Source of the DNA: Burkholderia sp.
GTDB taxonomy: Bacteria > Pseudomonadota > Gammaproteobacteria > Burkholderiales > Burkholderiaceae
Direction: 5' to 3'
Assembly: GCA_031253835.1 (NCBI GenBank)
Contig: JAIRVP010000004.1
Span: 1-64,000, forward strand
Length of the DNA: 64,000 nt
Below are positions 18,202 through 30,186 of the stretch, piece by piece (the first letter of the stretch is position 1; the number at the start of each line of letters is the position of its first letter). The notes under the pieces are model-generated. The model was not told where the DNA came from. It did not search any database and saw only the letters and a list, made by a program, of their open reading frames with translations. Made by a program: the position numbers and the translations under genes.

Positions 18202-19590
18202 TCACCCGCGTATCGCCCAGAACTCCATCGAGAGTCCGGGGAATTCGCCGGCGAAATGAAATGCGAGACCGCCGGAGCGCGCCAGCTGCTTCCACAGGTC
18301 GCTGCCCTTGTCGATCTCGAAGTACGTATGGCCCGCGTGATACGGGATCTGGCGCGGCGCGACCGGCAACTGGCGCATCGTGATGCCCGGCAGCTGCAAC
18401 TGCACGAGATCGCGGATCCGCTCGACCGGCCCGAGCTTCGCCTGCGCGGGAAAGCGCGTGCGCAGGCTGTCGGCCGGCACGTCCGCCCGCACCGCGAGCA
18501 CGAAGCCGGCCGTGTCGCGCAGCGCGGGATCGGCCAGCGTCGCGACGCGGATGCCGTTGCCCGCATCGCGCAGCTCGATCTGGATCGCGTTTTGTTCGAG
18601 CACCGTCGACAGCGACCGCCGCAACTCCGCGATCAGTTCAGCGAAGCTCGTGCGCAGGTCGTCGTGCACGTAGACCGCGAGCGACTGGGGGCGCCGGCCG
18701 GCCGCCGTGAACGTGCTCAGGTCGCACGCGAGCTTCAGCCAGTCGCAGAACAGCGTTTCCGGATGCGTCGCCACGTGCTGCTGCGCATGCCAGGTCAGCG
18801 CGAGATAGCGGTTCACGAGCTGCAGCAGCAGGAAATCCGCGACTTCCGACACGCCGCCGCGCCCCGGTTCCGACAGCCGCTCCCCCAGCGCCTCGCTGCG
18901 CTGCGAGAGCAGCCCGTGCAGCTCGCGGGCATACGCGAGCAACACGGGATCGCGCTGCGCGACGAGCCGCGGCGGAATGTAGCCGTCGTCGACCAGCAGC
19001 CGCGCGTCGGTGCGCCGTTCGACGATCCGCGCGACGCCGAGCGCGTGCCAGTCGCCGGTCAGTTCCGCTTCTAGCATCAGCCGCACGTTCAGGCGGCCCG
19101 TCTGCAGCAGCGCGGGGCCGAGCGCGACCGCGTTCGCGTCGGCCACTTCGTATTCGCGCACGACGTAGCGCGCGACGTCCGCGTTGCCGTCGCCGCCGTT
19201 GGCCGCGCCCGAGCCGAACGACACCTCCTCGCCGCCGCCGCGCCACAGCGGCAGCGCGAGCACGACGAGCTGGTCCTTCGCGTCGGCCGGTACGTCGAGC
19301 GGCTCGGGGAGATCGTCCGGATGCGACAGGTCGAACGGCGTGCCGTCGCGCATCACGCCCGACGCGGCGCGCAGCGCGACCTTGCCGAGCGCCAGTTGCT
19401 CGCGATCGATCTCGAGCGTGTCGAAACCCCAGTAGAAGCCTTGCAGCGGCAGGCAGCGCAACGCGACGTAGCGTTCCCAGTGCCGCTCGAGCTGCTGGAA
19501 ATGCTGCGGGCGCAGGAACATGCCTTCGGTCCACACCACGCGCTGGCGCAGCGCCGCGACCGGCGTCGCGGACATCGTCGGTTCGGTCAT
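18202..19590 (-). CDS. tssK: TssK, T6SS baseplate-to-membrane connector
   Basis: A 462-residue VasE/ImpJ-family protein that connects the baseplate to TssL/TssM and, in structures, resembles phage receptor-binding proteins. The N-terminal shoulder motif VVWTEGMFLRPQHFQQLERHW, the segment GFYWGFDTLEIDREQL and the C-terminal FAGEFPGLSMEFWAIRG are diagnostic. The ATG overlaps the tssJ stop by 4 bp. Length is as expected. Confidence 0.96.
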   Translation of the reverse strand: MTEPTMSATPVAALRQRVVWTEGMFLRPQHFQQLERHWERYVALRCLPLQGFYWGFDTLEIDREQLALGKVALRAASGVMRDGTPFDLSHPDDLPEPLDVPADAKDQLVVLALPLWRGGGEEVSFGSGAANGGDGNADVARYVVREYEVADANAVALGPALLQTGRLNVRLMLEAELTGDWHALGVARIVERRTDARLLVDDGYIPPRLVAQRDPVLLAYARELHGLLSQRSEALGERLSEPGRGGVSEVADFLLLQLVNRYLALTWHAQQHVATHPETLFCDWLKLACDLSTFTAAGRRPQSLAVYVHDDLRTSFAELIAELRRSLSTVLEQNAIQIELRDAGNGIRVATLADPALRDTAGFVLAVRADVPADSLRTRFPAQAKLGPVERIRDLVQLQLPGITMRQLPVAPRQIPYHAGHTYFEIDKGSDLWKQLARSGGLAFHFAGEFPGLSMEFWAIRG

Positions 19591-20102
19591 GGGCGCCCCT
19601 GCGGATTGTTCAGCGCGACGCCGCCGTTCCGGACCGCGATCGACAGCTTCAATTCACCCGGCGACGTCTGCCAGAACTTGTACAGGTTGAGCTGCTTCGC
19701 GCGCGGCAACGGCACCGTCAGCCGCCAGCGGTTCTTTTCGAGCATCCGGTATTCGGCGACGACGCCGATCGCGCCGGCCTCGACGTTGCCGCGATAGTGC
19801 AGCGTGCGCGACTCGCCCGGCCGCAGGATCACGCGGTCGGTGCCGAGCAGGTCCGCGCCGAGCACGTTCTCGGGCTTGTCCTGCAGCGAGAAGAAGTCGG
19901 CGCTGTCGAAGGCCGACGCCGCGCGCAGCTGGAACACCTTCAGCACGATCGGCGACGGCTTGCGGTTCATGTCAGGGTTGACGTCAGGCGCAACGTCGAC
20001 CGTGATCGCATACGGCACCGCGGCCGCGTGTTCCGTCGCGCCGCACCCCGGCAGCAGCAACGCGCATCCCCATACGATGAAACTGCTCGACCGCCATTGC
20101 AT
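19587..20102 (-). CDS. tssJ: TssJ, T6SS outer-membrane lipoprotein
   Basis: A 171-residue lipoprotein that recruits TssM at the outer membrane. The start MQWRSSSF (20102) gives a short signal peptide with lipobox LLLPGC (Cys20) and has a GAGGGTGGA-type ribosome-binding site; in-frame ATGs 9 and 26 codons upstream would give over-long leaders without a site. The family's transthyretin-like fold is suggested by LKVFQLRAASAFDSADFFSLQ and the late RWRLTVPLPRAKQLNLYKF. First gene of the minus-strand T6SS operon. Confidence 0.92.
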   Translation of the reverse strand: MQWRSSSFIVWGCALLLPGCGATEHAAAVPYAITVDVAPDVNPDMNRKPSPIVLKVFQLRAASAFDSADFFSLQDKPENVLGADLLGTDRVILRPGESRTLHYRGNVEAGAIGVVAEYRMLEKNRWRLTVPLPRAKQLNLYKFWQTSPGELKLSIAVRNGGVALNNPQGRP

Positions 20103-20731
20103 ATTCCACCCTCGCCACCCAATAGCCATGCGCCGATTTTCAACTACGAAACCGGGTGATCGGATCAAAAAAAGGGACAATTAATTGATCGGTAATTGTG
20201 TAGCCCGCATATCCTTCCATTGCAATTTATTCCGGCAGATTGTTCTAGTAAAAAGCCGGGTCAAATCATCCGGGGTTCGTAAAAGTCGATTTGGCTGGAT
20301 GACAGGTAATTGAGTCGAGATTGGCATTTGACGGAAAAAGTTAATCCGACCGGTTCGCCTGGGCGGCCCGGTTCTATTGCATGGACACCTGTCGGATGGG
20401 CGCGGGGCATAAGCCGGCCGGCCGCCGAGCAAGGGGCGCTCGCGACGTTGATGGTGTGCCAGGCTATTCGTTCCGCCCGAACGGACGGTCCATTTTTTCG
20501 TGCATTGACGAGCGCTGACAAAACAACTGACGAATCCGAAAAACACAGCGAACTATAGATCGTTTTCCCGGTTTAACAAGCACTGAAATTCGTAGTCTAT
20601 TTTCAATCCGAAATGGAATCGGATCGGCCAGATGAAACAAAACGTAACAGCGATATCGGCGCCGATGATTGGCACTAGAATCCAACAGCGTTTGTGTGCC
20701 ACCTTCCAATACCACAATTTTTATTTCAATA
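20103..20731. other. Divergent intergenic region between tssJ and the TssQ-type lipoprotein gene
   Basis: About 630 bp with no convincing gene. Much of it, especially 20160-20340 and 20500-20735, is markedly richer in A+T than the flanking T6SS genes. Short open frames cross it, but none has GC-biased third positions or a good ribosome-binding site. It should hold the promoters of both T6SS transcription units. I looked for a sigma-54 GG/GC pattern and did not find a convincing one. Confidence 0.7.
20197..20225 (-). promoter_or_regulatory. Possible sigma-70 promoter of the tssJ operon
   Basis: On the minus strand TTGCAA (20225-20220) and TACACA (20202-20197) are spaced by 17 bp. This would give a leader of roughly 90 nt before the tssJ ATG at 20102. 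The match is imperfect, so this is only a candidate in an A+T-rich spacer. Confidence 0.25.
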
Positions 20732-21118
20732 ATGAAAGGTCGTTCATCGATCGTTCTTTTCCTCGGCGCGTTGTTGCTGGGGGCCGGCGGGTGCAGCACG
20801 TCCCCGACGCAGTCGGCCGCGCGCGCGACGGTCGACAGCGCGCGCACCGCGTACGCCGCCGGCGACTACGGGCGCACGATCGCGCTGCTGAACCATGCGA
20901 AGGAGATCGACGGCGCCGACGTCGACACGCAGGTCGCCGCGCACAAGCTCCTCGCGTTCAGCTACTGCGTGACGAACCGCGTCGCGCCATGCCGCGCCGA
21001 GTTCTCGAAGATTCTCGACCTCAACCCGCGCTTCGACTTGTCCCCCGCCGAGAAGGGGCATCCGATCTGGGGGCCCGCGTTCGAATTCGCGCGCCGCAGG
21101 CATGCGCCGGCATCCTGA
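20732..21118 (+). CDS. TssQ-family T6SS-associated lipoprotein
   Basis: A 128-residue predicted lipoprotein starting at MKGRSSIVLF, with hydrophobic leader FLGALLLGAGG and lipidation Cys21. The mature part resembles a short tetratricopeptide-like helical unit (ARTAYAAGDYGRTIALLNHA, then AEFSKILDLNPRFDLSPAEKG). Proteins of this kind, annotated as TssQ-family, accompany T6SS clusters in Burkholderia; their exact role is unsettled, but a periplasmic scaffold role beside TssJ/TssM is plausible. Divergent from tssJ and 48 bp upstream of tagH. The longer in-frame start 21 codons upstream would destroy the signal peptide. Confidence 0.75.
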   Translation: MKGRSSIVLFLGALLLGAGGCSTSPTQSAARATVDSARTAYAAGDYGRTIALLNHAKEIDGADVDTQVAAHKLLAFSYCVTNRVAPCRAEFSKILDLNPRFDLSPAEKGHPIWGPAFEFARRRHAPAS

Positions 21119-21166
21119 ACGAACCGGTTTCCACGCGAGCGCTTCATCCACCGAGCGACGTATGAC

Positions 21167-22621
21167 ATGCAACTGATCGTGATCGAACATGCCGGCGAGC
21201 CGGTCGAAAACGACTCCTACGACGCCGTCGTGTTTCATCCGCCGGGCGGCACCATCGGCCGCGCAACCGACAACCATCTGGTGCTGCGCGACGACACCCG
21301 GCAGATTTCGCGGCTGCAGGCGCTGCTGCAGGTCGGCGACGACGCGTGCCTGCTGAAGAACCTGAGCAGCGTGTCGACGATCGAGGTGAACCGCGAACCG
21401 GTCGGCTATGCGCAGGAACGGCCGCTCAATACCGGCGACATCATCCGCATCGGGCCGTACGTGCTGCGGGCCGAGCGCGACGATGGCGGCGACGGCGACG
21501 ACGCGCCGGTCATCGACATGGCCCCCGATACCGGGGCGCCCGCCGACACGCGCGGTGCGCCCGGGGCGGCCGCGGCGGCGCCCTCGCCTTTGCCGAAAGG
21601 CGCCGGCAACCGGCTGTGGGGGCTGCTCCAGGATCGTCTCGCGCCACGCGGCAAGGCGGCGGATGCCGCCGCACGGCCCGGCGGTCCCGCCCGCCCGGAT
21701 GCGCCGCAGCCGGCGAACCGCGCGGCCCAGGCCGCGCCGCCCGCGCCGTCGCAGCGCGACCTGAACCAGTTGTCGATCGATCCGCTGGATCTGTTCGCGC
21801 ACGCGTCGGGCGACCCGAGCGGGCCGAGCGGGCCGAGCGCGGCGCCGCCGGCCGGGCGCGCCGACGCGGATCGCGACACGTCGCACGCTGCGCAGGCCGA
21901 CCATGCCCCCGAGTGGACGCAGCACGTGCGCGTTCAGCCGGCCGCCGCGCGTGCCGACGACACGCGGCCGGCCGACGAACCGGCGCCACACGCCGCGCGC
22001 GCCACGCCCGCACCGCCGACGCCCGACGAGCTGCTGAACGCGTTTTTCGAAGGCGCGGGGCTCGATGTCGCCGCCGAATCGCACCAGTGGTCGGCCGAAC
22101 AGCTGTACATCGCGGGCCAGCTGCTGGCGCTGTTCGCGAACGGCACCGTCGAGCTGCTGTCGTCGCGCAGCATCCTGAAGCGGGAGGTCAAGGCGCACAT
22201 GACGATGCTGCTCGATCGCGAGAACAACCCGCTGAAGCTGCTGCCGGACGGCGGCGCCGTGCTGCGGCAGATGTTCGGGCTGCCGCTGCCGGGCTTCATG
22301 TCGCCGCAGAGCGCGGTCAGCGACGCGTTCCAGGATCTGCACGCGCACCAGATCGGCATGGTCGCCGGCATGCGCGCCGCGCTGATGGACCTGCTCACGC
22401 GCTTTTCGCCGCAACGGCTGCGCGAACGCGACGACGCGATGCGCTGGTACGAGAAGCGCGTGCCGGCGCTGTACAAGGCGCGGATGTGGGATCGCTACGC
22501 GGCAACCCATCGCGATACGGTGTTCGCGATCGAGGACGATTTCGCGTCGGTGTTCGGCAAGGCGTTCCTGGCCGCGTACGACGCCGAAGTGGAAAGCTAC
22601 CGCGGCAGCAGCCGGCATTGA
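21167..22621 (+). CDS. tagH: TagH, FHA-domain T6SS regulator
   Basis: A 484-residue protein with an N-terminal forkhead-associated domain (about 1-105): GGTIGRATDNHLVL contains the Gly-Arg phosphopeptide site, and QISRLQALLQVGDDACLLKNLS the SxxH-like segment, here SRLQ with Gln in place of the usual His. A disordered Ala/Pro/Asp linker (about 110-285) leads to the TagH C-terminal domain (PTPDELLNAFFEGAGLD; DDFASVFGKAFLAAYDAE). FHA proteins of this family are substrates of the kinase PpkA and promote T6SS assembly. It forms a short plus-strand unit with the preceding lipoprotein gene. Confidence 0.92.
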   Translation: MQLIVIEHAGEPVENDSYDAVVFHPPGGTIGRATDNHLVLRDDTRQISRLQALLQVGDDACLLKNLSSVSTIEVNREPVGYAQERPLNTGDIIRIGPYVLRAERDDGGDGDDAPVIDMAPDTGAPADTRGAPGAAAAAPSPLPKGAGNRLWGLLQDRLAPRGKAADAAARPGGPARPDAPQPANRAAQAAPPAPSQRDLNQLSIDPLDLFAHASGDPSGPSGPSAAPPAGRADADRDTSHAAQADHAPEWTQHVRVQPAAARADDTRPADEPAPHAARATPAPPTPDELLNAFFEGAGLDVAAESHQWSAEQLYIAGQLLALFANGTVELLSSRSILKREVKAHMTMLLDRENNPLKLLPDGGAVLRQMFGLPLPGFMSPQSAVSDAFQDLHAHQIGMVAGMRAALMDLLTRFSPQRLRERDDAMRWYEKRVPALYKARMWDRYAATHRDTVFAIEDDFASVFGKAFLAAYDAEVESYRGSSRH

Positions 22622-22708
22622 GCCGCGCGACCGGCAACGGCACGGCCGGGCACGCGCGAATCGGGATAAGCTCGTCCTGCACAGTCCATGAATGCTGTCG
22701 GGAGCGAC

Positions 22709-23938
22709 ATGAGCACGATAACGGGGACCCTCGATCCAGCCGCACCGGCTCCGCGCGTCGCGCGGCTCGTGCTGGTGACGCCCGACGGCACGGTGGTCGG
22801 CTGCCTGCCGCCGATCCCGGTCGCGATCCCGTGGTGGCAGGAAGTCGAATCGGTCGTGCGTGCCGCGCGCGAACGCCATCGCGTCGACGTGACGATCCTG
22901 CGTCTGCTGGAAACCGCTCGCGACCGCGCGCCCGGCGGCGAAGTCACCTATCTGGCCGAGATTGCATCGCCGGTTCCGGCCGAATGCTGGACCGGAAACA
23001 TCGAACCCCATTCATTGCGCCAACCCTACGCCCGGCCGGGCGGCCCCGCGGCCGATCTCGGCTGGGCGGCGCGCGTGCTGGCCGATCGCGGCTTGTCGGC
23101 GAGCGCCCGGCCCGTGCAGGTGCGAACCTGGAACCTGTCCAGCGTCTGGCGCATCCCGCTCGGCGGCCAGTCGGCCTGGCTGAAAGTGGTGCCGCCATTC
23201 CTGGGGCACGAGGGCCGCGTCATCACGGCATTGGCCGGCCGGCGCGTGCCGACGCTGCTCGGTCATGACGAATGCGGGCGCATCCTGCTCGCGGACATTC
23301 CGGGCGACGACCAGTACGATGCCGCGCTGCCGCAACTGCTCGACATGGTGACGCTGCTGGTCGACCTGCAGGCGGCATGGATCGACCGCGTCGACGCATT
23401 GCGGGCGATGCGCCTGCCCGACTGGAGCCGCGCGGATCTGTCTGCGGAAATCGCCGATATCGTCGAACGAAACGGCGACGCATTGTCGGGCGGCGAACGT
23501 GCGTCGCTGCTTCGCTTCGCGAACGGTCTGGCGGCGCGATTGGCCGCGATCGACGCGTGCGGACTGCCGAATACGCTGGTGCACGGCGACTGCCATCCCG
23601 GCAATTTTCGCGGCACGCGATCGGCGCTCACGCTGCTCGACTGGGGCGACAGCGGAATCGGCCACCCGTTGCTCGATCAGTCCGCGTTTCTCGACGCGGT
23701 GCCGCGCGAATACGCGGCCGCGATCAAGACGCACTGGAACCGCGAATGGCTGGCGAAAGTGCCCGGCTGCGACCCGGTGCGTGCGGCCGCCCTCCTCGCG
23801 CCGATCGCCACGGCCCGGCGCGCGGTGATCTACCAGCGCTTCATCGACAACATCGAGCCGTCGGAGCAGATCTACCATCGCGGCGATCCGGCCGACTGGC
23901 TGGGCCAGACCGCGGCGCTGGTGACCACACCGGACTGA
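22709..23938 (+). CDS. Aminoglycoside-phosphotransferase-fold enzyme, substrate unknown
   Basis: A 409-residue protein of the APH/choline-kinase fold. The catalytic loop HGDCHPGNF lies at about 292-300 and the metal-binding DWGDSGIGH at 311-319, so an active kinase is likely. The first ~95 residues form an extra N-terminal domain containing RLVLVTPDGTVVG and IPWWQEVESVV. ATG 22709 is chosen because GGGAG lies 5 nt upstream; an ATG seven codons earlier lacks a site. It is 87 bp from tagH on the same strand, but nothing ties it to T6SS function. It may phosphorylate a small metabolite; drug resistance cannot be inferred from this fold alone. Confidence 0.8.
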   Translation: MSTITGTLDPAAPAPRVARLVLVTPDGTVVGCLPPIPVAIPWWQEVESVVRAARERHRVDVTILRLLETARDRAPGGEVTYLAEIASPVPAECWTGNIEPHSLRQPYARPGGPAADLGWAARVLADRGLSASARPVQVRTWNLSSVWRIPLGGQSAWLKVVPPFLGHEGRVITALAGRRVPTLLGHDECGRILLADIPGDDQYDAALPQLLDMVTLLVDLQAAWIDRVDALRAMRLPDWSRADLSAEIADIVERNGDALSGGERASLLRFANGLAARLAAIDACGLPNTLVHGDCHPGNFRGTRSALTLLDWGDSGIGHPLLDQSAFLDAVPREYAAAIKTHWNREWLAKVPGCDPVRAAALLAPIATARRAVIYQRFIDNIEPSEQIYHRGDPADWLGQTAALVTTPD

Positions 23939-23979
23939 ACGCGGGCGTGTCGTTGCCGATGTCGTGAAAACCAACGAAA

Positions 23980-24018
23980 AACGGCGCAGGCCGGGCATGA
24001 CACCCGATCTGCGCCGTT
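23980..24018 (-). terminator. Rho-independent terminator after the aldehyde dehydrogenase gene
   Basis: A perfect 10-bp stem, AACGGCGCAG at 23980-23989 with CTGCGCCGTT at 24009-24018, with a 19-nt loop. On the minus strand the stem is followed by a run of T (TTTTTCG), so it terminates the minus-strand gene ending at 24068. It may also stop read-through from the convergent plus-strand kinase-fold gene. Confidence 0.75.
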
Positions 24019-24067
24019 CGTTCGTGCGCGCCGCACCGACGGCGGCACGCACCCGGTCAAGCGACCG

Positions 24068-26964
<2,897 letters not shown>

Positions 26965-26978
26965 GGTCGTCGTCTCCC

Positions 26979-29198
26979 TCAGGCCGTCTTCAGCTGGTTG
27001 CCGACCGGCAGCTTGCGCAGCCGCGTGCCGGTCGCCGCGAAGATCGCGTTCGCCAGTGCCGCCGCGGTCGCGGCCGTGCCCGGCTCGCCGATCCCGCCCG
27101 GCGCTTCGCCGCTCTTCACCAGATGGACCTCGATCGGCGGCGTCTCGTTGATCCGCATCATCCGGTAGTCGGTGAAGTTGCCCTGCACGACGCGGCCGTC
27201 CTCGATCGTGATCTCGCCGTACAGCGCGCCCGTGATCCCGAAGATGATGCCGCCCTGCACCTGTGCCTCGATCGTGTTCGGATTGACGACCATCCCGCAA
27301 TCGACCGCGCACACGACGCGCCTGACCTGCACTTCGCCGCCATCCACCGCGACGTCGATGACGATCGAGAAGAAGCTGCCGAACGCGTGCATCACCGACA
27401 CGCCGCGCCCTTGCCCCTTAGGCAGCGACGGGCCCCAGCCCGCGGCCTTCGTCGCGACGTCGAGCACGTTGCGGGCGCGCGGCGTCTTGTCGAGCAGCGC
27501 GCGGCGGTACTGCACGGGGTCGGTCTTGGTCTGCGCGGCGAGCTCGTCGATGAAGCTCTCGACGACGAACGTGCCGCGCGTCGGGCCGACGCCGCGCCAG
27601 AACGCGGTCGGCACGTGGCGCGGCTCCTGCCGCACGTAGTCGACGAGCTGGTTCGGCAGGTCGTACGGCAGCTCGGCCGCGACCTCGACCGCGTCGGGAT
27701 CGACGCCGTTCTGGAATGCGGGCGGCGCGAAGCGCGCCATGATCGACGAGCCGACGATCCGGTGCTGCCACGCGACCGGCCTGCCGTTCGCGTCGAGGCC
27801 GGCCGAGATCCTGTCGTAGTAGCACGGCCGGTACATGTCGTGCTGAACGTCTTCCTCGCGCGTCCAGATCACCTTCACCGGCGCGTTGACCTGCTTGCCG
27901 ACCTTCACGGCCTGGCCGATCATGTCCGTTTCGAGCCGCCGGCCGAAGCCGCCGCCGAGCAGGTGGTTGTGCACGACGATCTTGTCGGGCGGCAAGCCCG
28001 TGAGCTGCTGCACGGTATCGCGCGCCCGCGTCGGCACCTGCGTGCCGACCCAGATCTCGCAGCCGTCGCCGCGCACGTGCACCGTGCAGTTCACCGGTTC
28101 CATCGTCGCGTGCGCGAGCAGCGGCTGTTCGTAGACGGCGTCGACGCGCGTCTTCGCGTTCGCGAAGGCCTTGCCGACGTCGCCTTCCTTGCGTGCGACC
28201 GCGCCCTTGCCGTTCGCCGCCGCCTGCGCGAGATCCGCGAACAGATCCTTCGTCGACACCTTCGCGTTCGCGCCTTCGTTCCACTTCACGACAAGCGCCG
28301 ATGCGCCGCGCTTCGCGGCCCACGTGTGATCGCCGACCACCGCGACCGCGTTGTCGACGCGCACGACCTGGCGCACGCCGGGAAGCTTCTTCGCGGCCGT
28401 GTCGTCGACGCTCGCGACCGTGCCGCCGAACACCGGGCTGTTCACGATCACCGCATACAGCATGCCGGGCACGCGCACGTCGAGCCCGAACTGCGCGGTG
28501 CCGTCGACCTTCTCCGGCGAATCGAGGCGCTTCGCGGGCGTGCCGATCAGCTTGAAATCTTCCGGCTTCTTCAGCACGACGTCCTTCGGTACCGGCAGCT
28601 TCGCCGCGGCATCGGCCAGCTGGCCGTACGACGCACGCCGGCCGCTCGGCGGATGCTGCACTTCGCCGTTCGCCGCGCGGCAGCTCGCCGGATCGACGTG
28701 CCATTGTTTCGCAGCCGCCGAGACCAGCAGCGTGCGCGCCGTGGCGCCCGCTCGGCGCATCGGTTCCCATGCATAGCGCACCGACGTCGAGCCGCCGGTG
28801 AGCTGGCCGCCGAGCAGCGGATCGAGGAACAGCTTCTCGTTCGGCGGCGCATGATCGAGCGTCACGCTCGACAGCGGCACTTCGAGTTCCTCGGCGATCA
28901 GCATCGGCAGCGACGTATAGACACCCTGCCCCATCTCGACCTTCGGCATCACCAGCGTGACCCGGCCGGCGCGGTCGATCTGCACGAACGCGTTCGGCGC
29001 GAACACGCCCGGCTGCGCGGGTTCGGCCGCATCGCCGCCGATCACCGAGCGCCGCGCGTCGTCGCCCGCCGCCGGCAGGCTGAAGCCGAGCAGCAAACCG
29101 CCGCCGGCCGCCGCGCCGAGCGACATCCCGAGTTTCAGAAACGACCGGCGCGACACGCCCGCGCCGGCCCGACCTGCTTCGATCAGTCCGCGTGACAT
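26979..29198 (-). CDS. Molybdopterin-binding subunit of a periplasmic aldehyde/isoquinoline-type oxidoreductase
   Basis: A 739-residue large subunit of the xanthine dehydrogenase family. The N-terminus has a twin-arginine signal (SRRSFLKLGM) followed by a hydrophobic stretch, so the holoenzyme is exported folded. Typical segments are VEMGQGVYTSLPMLIAEEL, GGGFGRRLETD and the C-terminal GGIGEPGTAATAAALANAI. The domain order matches IorB-like fused subunits. It is 1 bp from the stop of the 2Fe-2S subunit gene. The class oxidises aldehydes or N-heterocycles; the real substrate is unknown. Confidence 0.92.
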   Translation of the reverse strand: MSRGLIEAGRAGAGVSRRSFLKLGMSLGAAAGGGLLLGFSLPAAGDDARRSVIGGDAAEPAQPGVFAPNAFVQIDRAGRVTLVMPKVEMGQGVYTSLPMLIAEELEVPLSSVTLDHAPPNEKLFLDPLLGGQLTGGSTSVRYAWEPMRRAGATARTLLVSAAAKQWHVDPASCRAANGEVQHPPSGRRASYGQLADAAAKLPVPKDVVLKKPEDFKLIGTPAKRLDSPEKVDGTAQFGLDVRVPGMLYAVIVNSPVFGGTVASVDDTAAKKLPGVRQVVRVDNAVAVVGDHTWAAKRGASALVVKWNEGANAKVSTKDLFADLAQAAANGKGAVARKEGDVGKAFANAKTRVDAVYEQPLLAHATMEPVNCTVHVRGDGCEIWVGTQVPTRARDTVQQLTGLPPDKIVVHNHLLGGGFGRRLETDMIGQAVKVGKQVNAPVKVIWTREEDVQHDMYRPCYYDRISAGLDANGRPVAWQHRIVGSSIMARFAPPAFQNGVDPDAVEVAAELPYDLPNQLVDYVRQEPRHVPTAFWRGVGPTRGTFVVESFIDELAAQTKTDPVQYRRALLDKTPRARNVLDVATKAAGWGPSLPKGQGRGVSVMHAFGSFFSIVIDVAVDGGEVQVRRVVCAVDCGMVVNPNTIEAQVQGGIIFGITGALYGEITIEDGRVVQGNFTDYRMMRINETPPIEVHLVKSGEAPGGIGEPGTAATAAALANAIFAATGTRLRKLPVGNQLKTA

Positions 29199-29199
29199 G

Positions 29200-29655
29200 T
29201 CAGCCTCCCTTCGCGGCTTGCTTCACGGCCGCGCGAATCCGGTTGTAGGTGCCGCAGCGGCAGATGTTGCTGGCCATGGCCGCGTCGATGTCGGCGTCGC
29301 TCGGGTTCGGGTTCGACGCGATCAGCGCGGTGGCGGCCATCACCTGGCCCGACTGGCAGTAGCCGCACTGGACGACGTCGAGCTCGCGCCACGCCTCCTG
29401 GACCTTGTGGCCGGCCGGCGTCGCGCCGACGGCTTCGATCGTCGTGATCTTGCGGCCCGCGACGGCCGCGACCGGCAGCACGCACGAGCGCGCGGCGACG
29501 CCGTCGAGATGCACGGTGCACGCGCCGCATTGCGCGATCCCGCAGCCGAACTTGGTGCCGGTGAGGCCGACGACGTCGCGCAGCACCCAGAGCAAGGGCA
29601 TGTCGTCGGGAGCGTCGACCGTGCGGGTTTCGCCGTTGATGTTGAGGGTGACCAT
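29200..29655 (-). CDS. 2Fe-2S subunit of the molybdenum hydroxylase
   Basis: A 151-residue two-[2Fe-2S] protein (IorA/CoxS type). The plant-type cluster is bound by [15 protein letters not shown] plus a later Cys in ARSCVLPV, and the C-terminal cluster by CGYCQSGQ and [11 protein letters not shown]. It has no signal peptide and is presumably carried out through the Tat system by the partner subunit. First gene of the three-gene operon with the molybdopterin subunit and the cytochrome. Confidence 0.94.
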   Translation of the reverse strand: MVTLNINGETRTVDAPDDMPLLWVLRDVVGLTGTKFGCGIAQCGACTVHLDGVAARSCVLPVAAVAGRKITTIEAVGATPAGHKVQEAWRELDVVQCGYCQSGQVMAATALIASNPNPSDADIDAAMASNICRCGTYNRIRAAVKQAAKGG

Positions 29656-29788
29656 TCAGCCTCCGGGGCCGGTGTATTGGGGAAGCGGCGCGAGAGATGC
29701 GCCGTGCAGTGTCGTCATCGCCGTCGCGCGAGGTGCGACGGGTGCCGCGCGGCCCGGGTGGGGACGAGCCGCGGCGGTGCAGCGGGTG

Positions 29789-30088
29789 TTACTCGGCTAC
29801 GTCGATGCCCGACAGCACCTTGATGACGGGCGGCGCCGTGAACCAGTCGGCCGACTTCGACCGGAATTCGCCGAAATACGGGCTCGCGAGGTGCGCGTCG
29901 AACGCGGCCTGGTCGTCGTAGATCTCGTACAGGTGCAGGTTCGGCGAGCCGTCCTGCTCGCGGAACAGGTCGTAGCGCCGGTTGCCCGGCTCGGTGCGCG
30001 TCTTGGCGACCATGCTGCGCAGTTCGGCCTCGGCGGCCTGCGCGTGTTCGGGTTTCAGGAACAGCGAAGCAATCACGTGAAGCGCCAT
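29789..30088 (-). CDS. Antibiotic-biosynthesis-monooxygenase (ABM) family protein, YgiN-like
   Basis: A 99-residue ferredoxin-like ABM-domain protein. The N-terminal strand LHVIASLFLKPEHA, the TRTEPGNRRYDLFREQDGSP segment and the LYEIYDDQAAFDAHLASPYF motif are typical of putative quinol monooxygenases. An AGGAG site precedes ATG 30088. It lies 98 bp behind the oxidoreductase gene on the same strand and probably belongs to the TetR-controlled unit, acting on quinone-like or other electrophilic compounds. Confidence 0.85.
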   Translation of the reverse strand: MALHVIASLFLKPEHAQAAEAELRSMVAKTRTEPGNRRYDLFREQDGSPNLHLYEIYDDQAAFDAHLASPYFGEFRSKSADWFTAPPVIKVLSGIDVAE

Positions 30089-30186
30089 CTTGTCACTCCT
30101 TTCGAAACGGAATCGGGAAAGCCGCCCGCGTGCTTCATGCGACGCCGGCGGGCGGCGGTGGGTTGCAGCAAGCCGGTGCCGTCGTG

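Noticed and set aside
20103-20731. Sigma-54 promoter for the T6SS operon
   Set aside because: TGGCAC-like sequences occur but without TTGC(A/T) at the correct distance on either strand.
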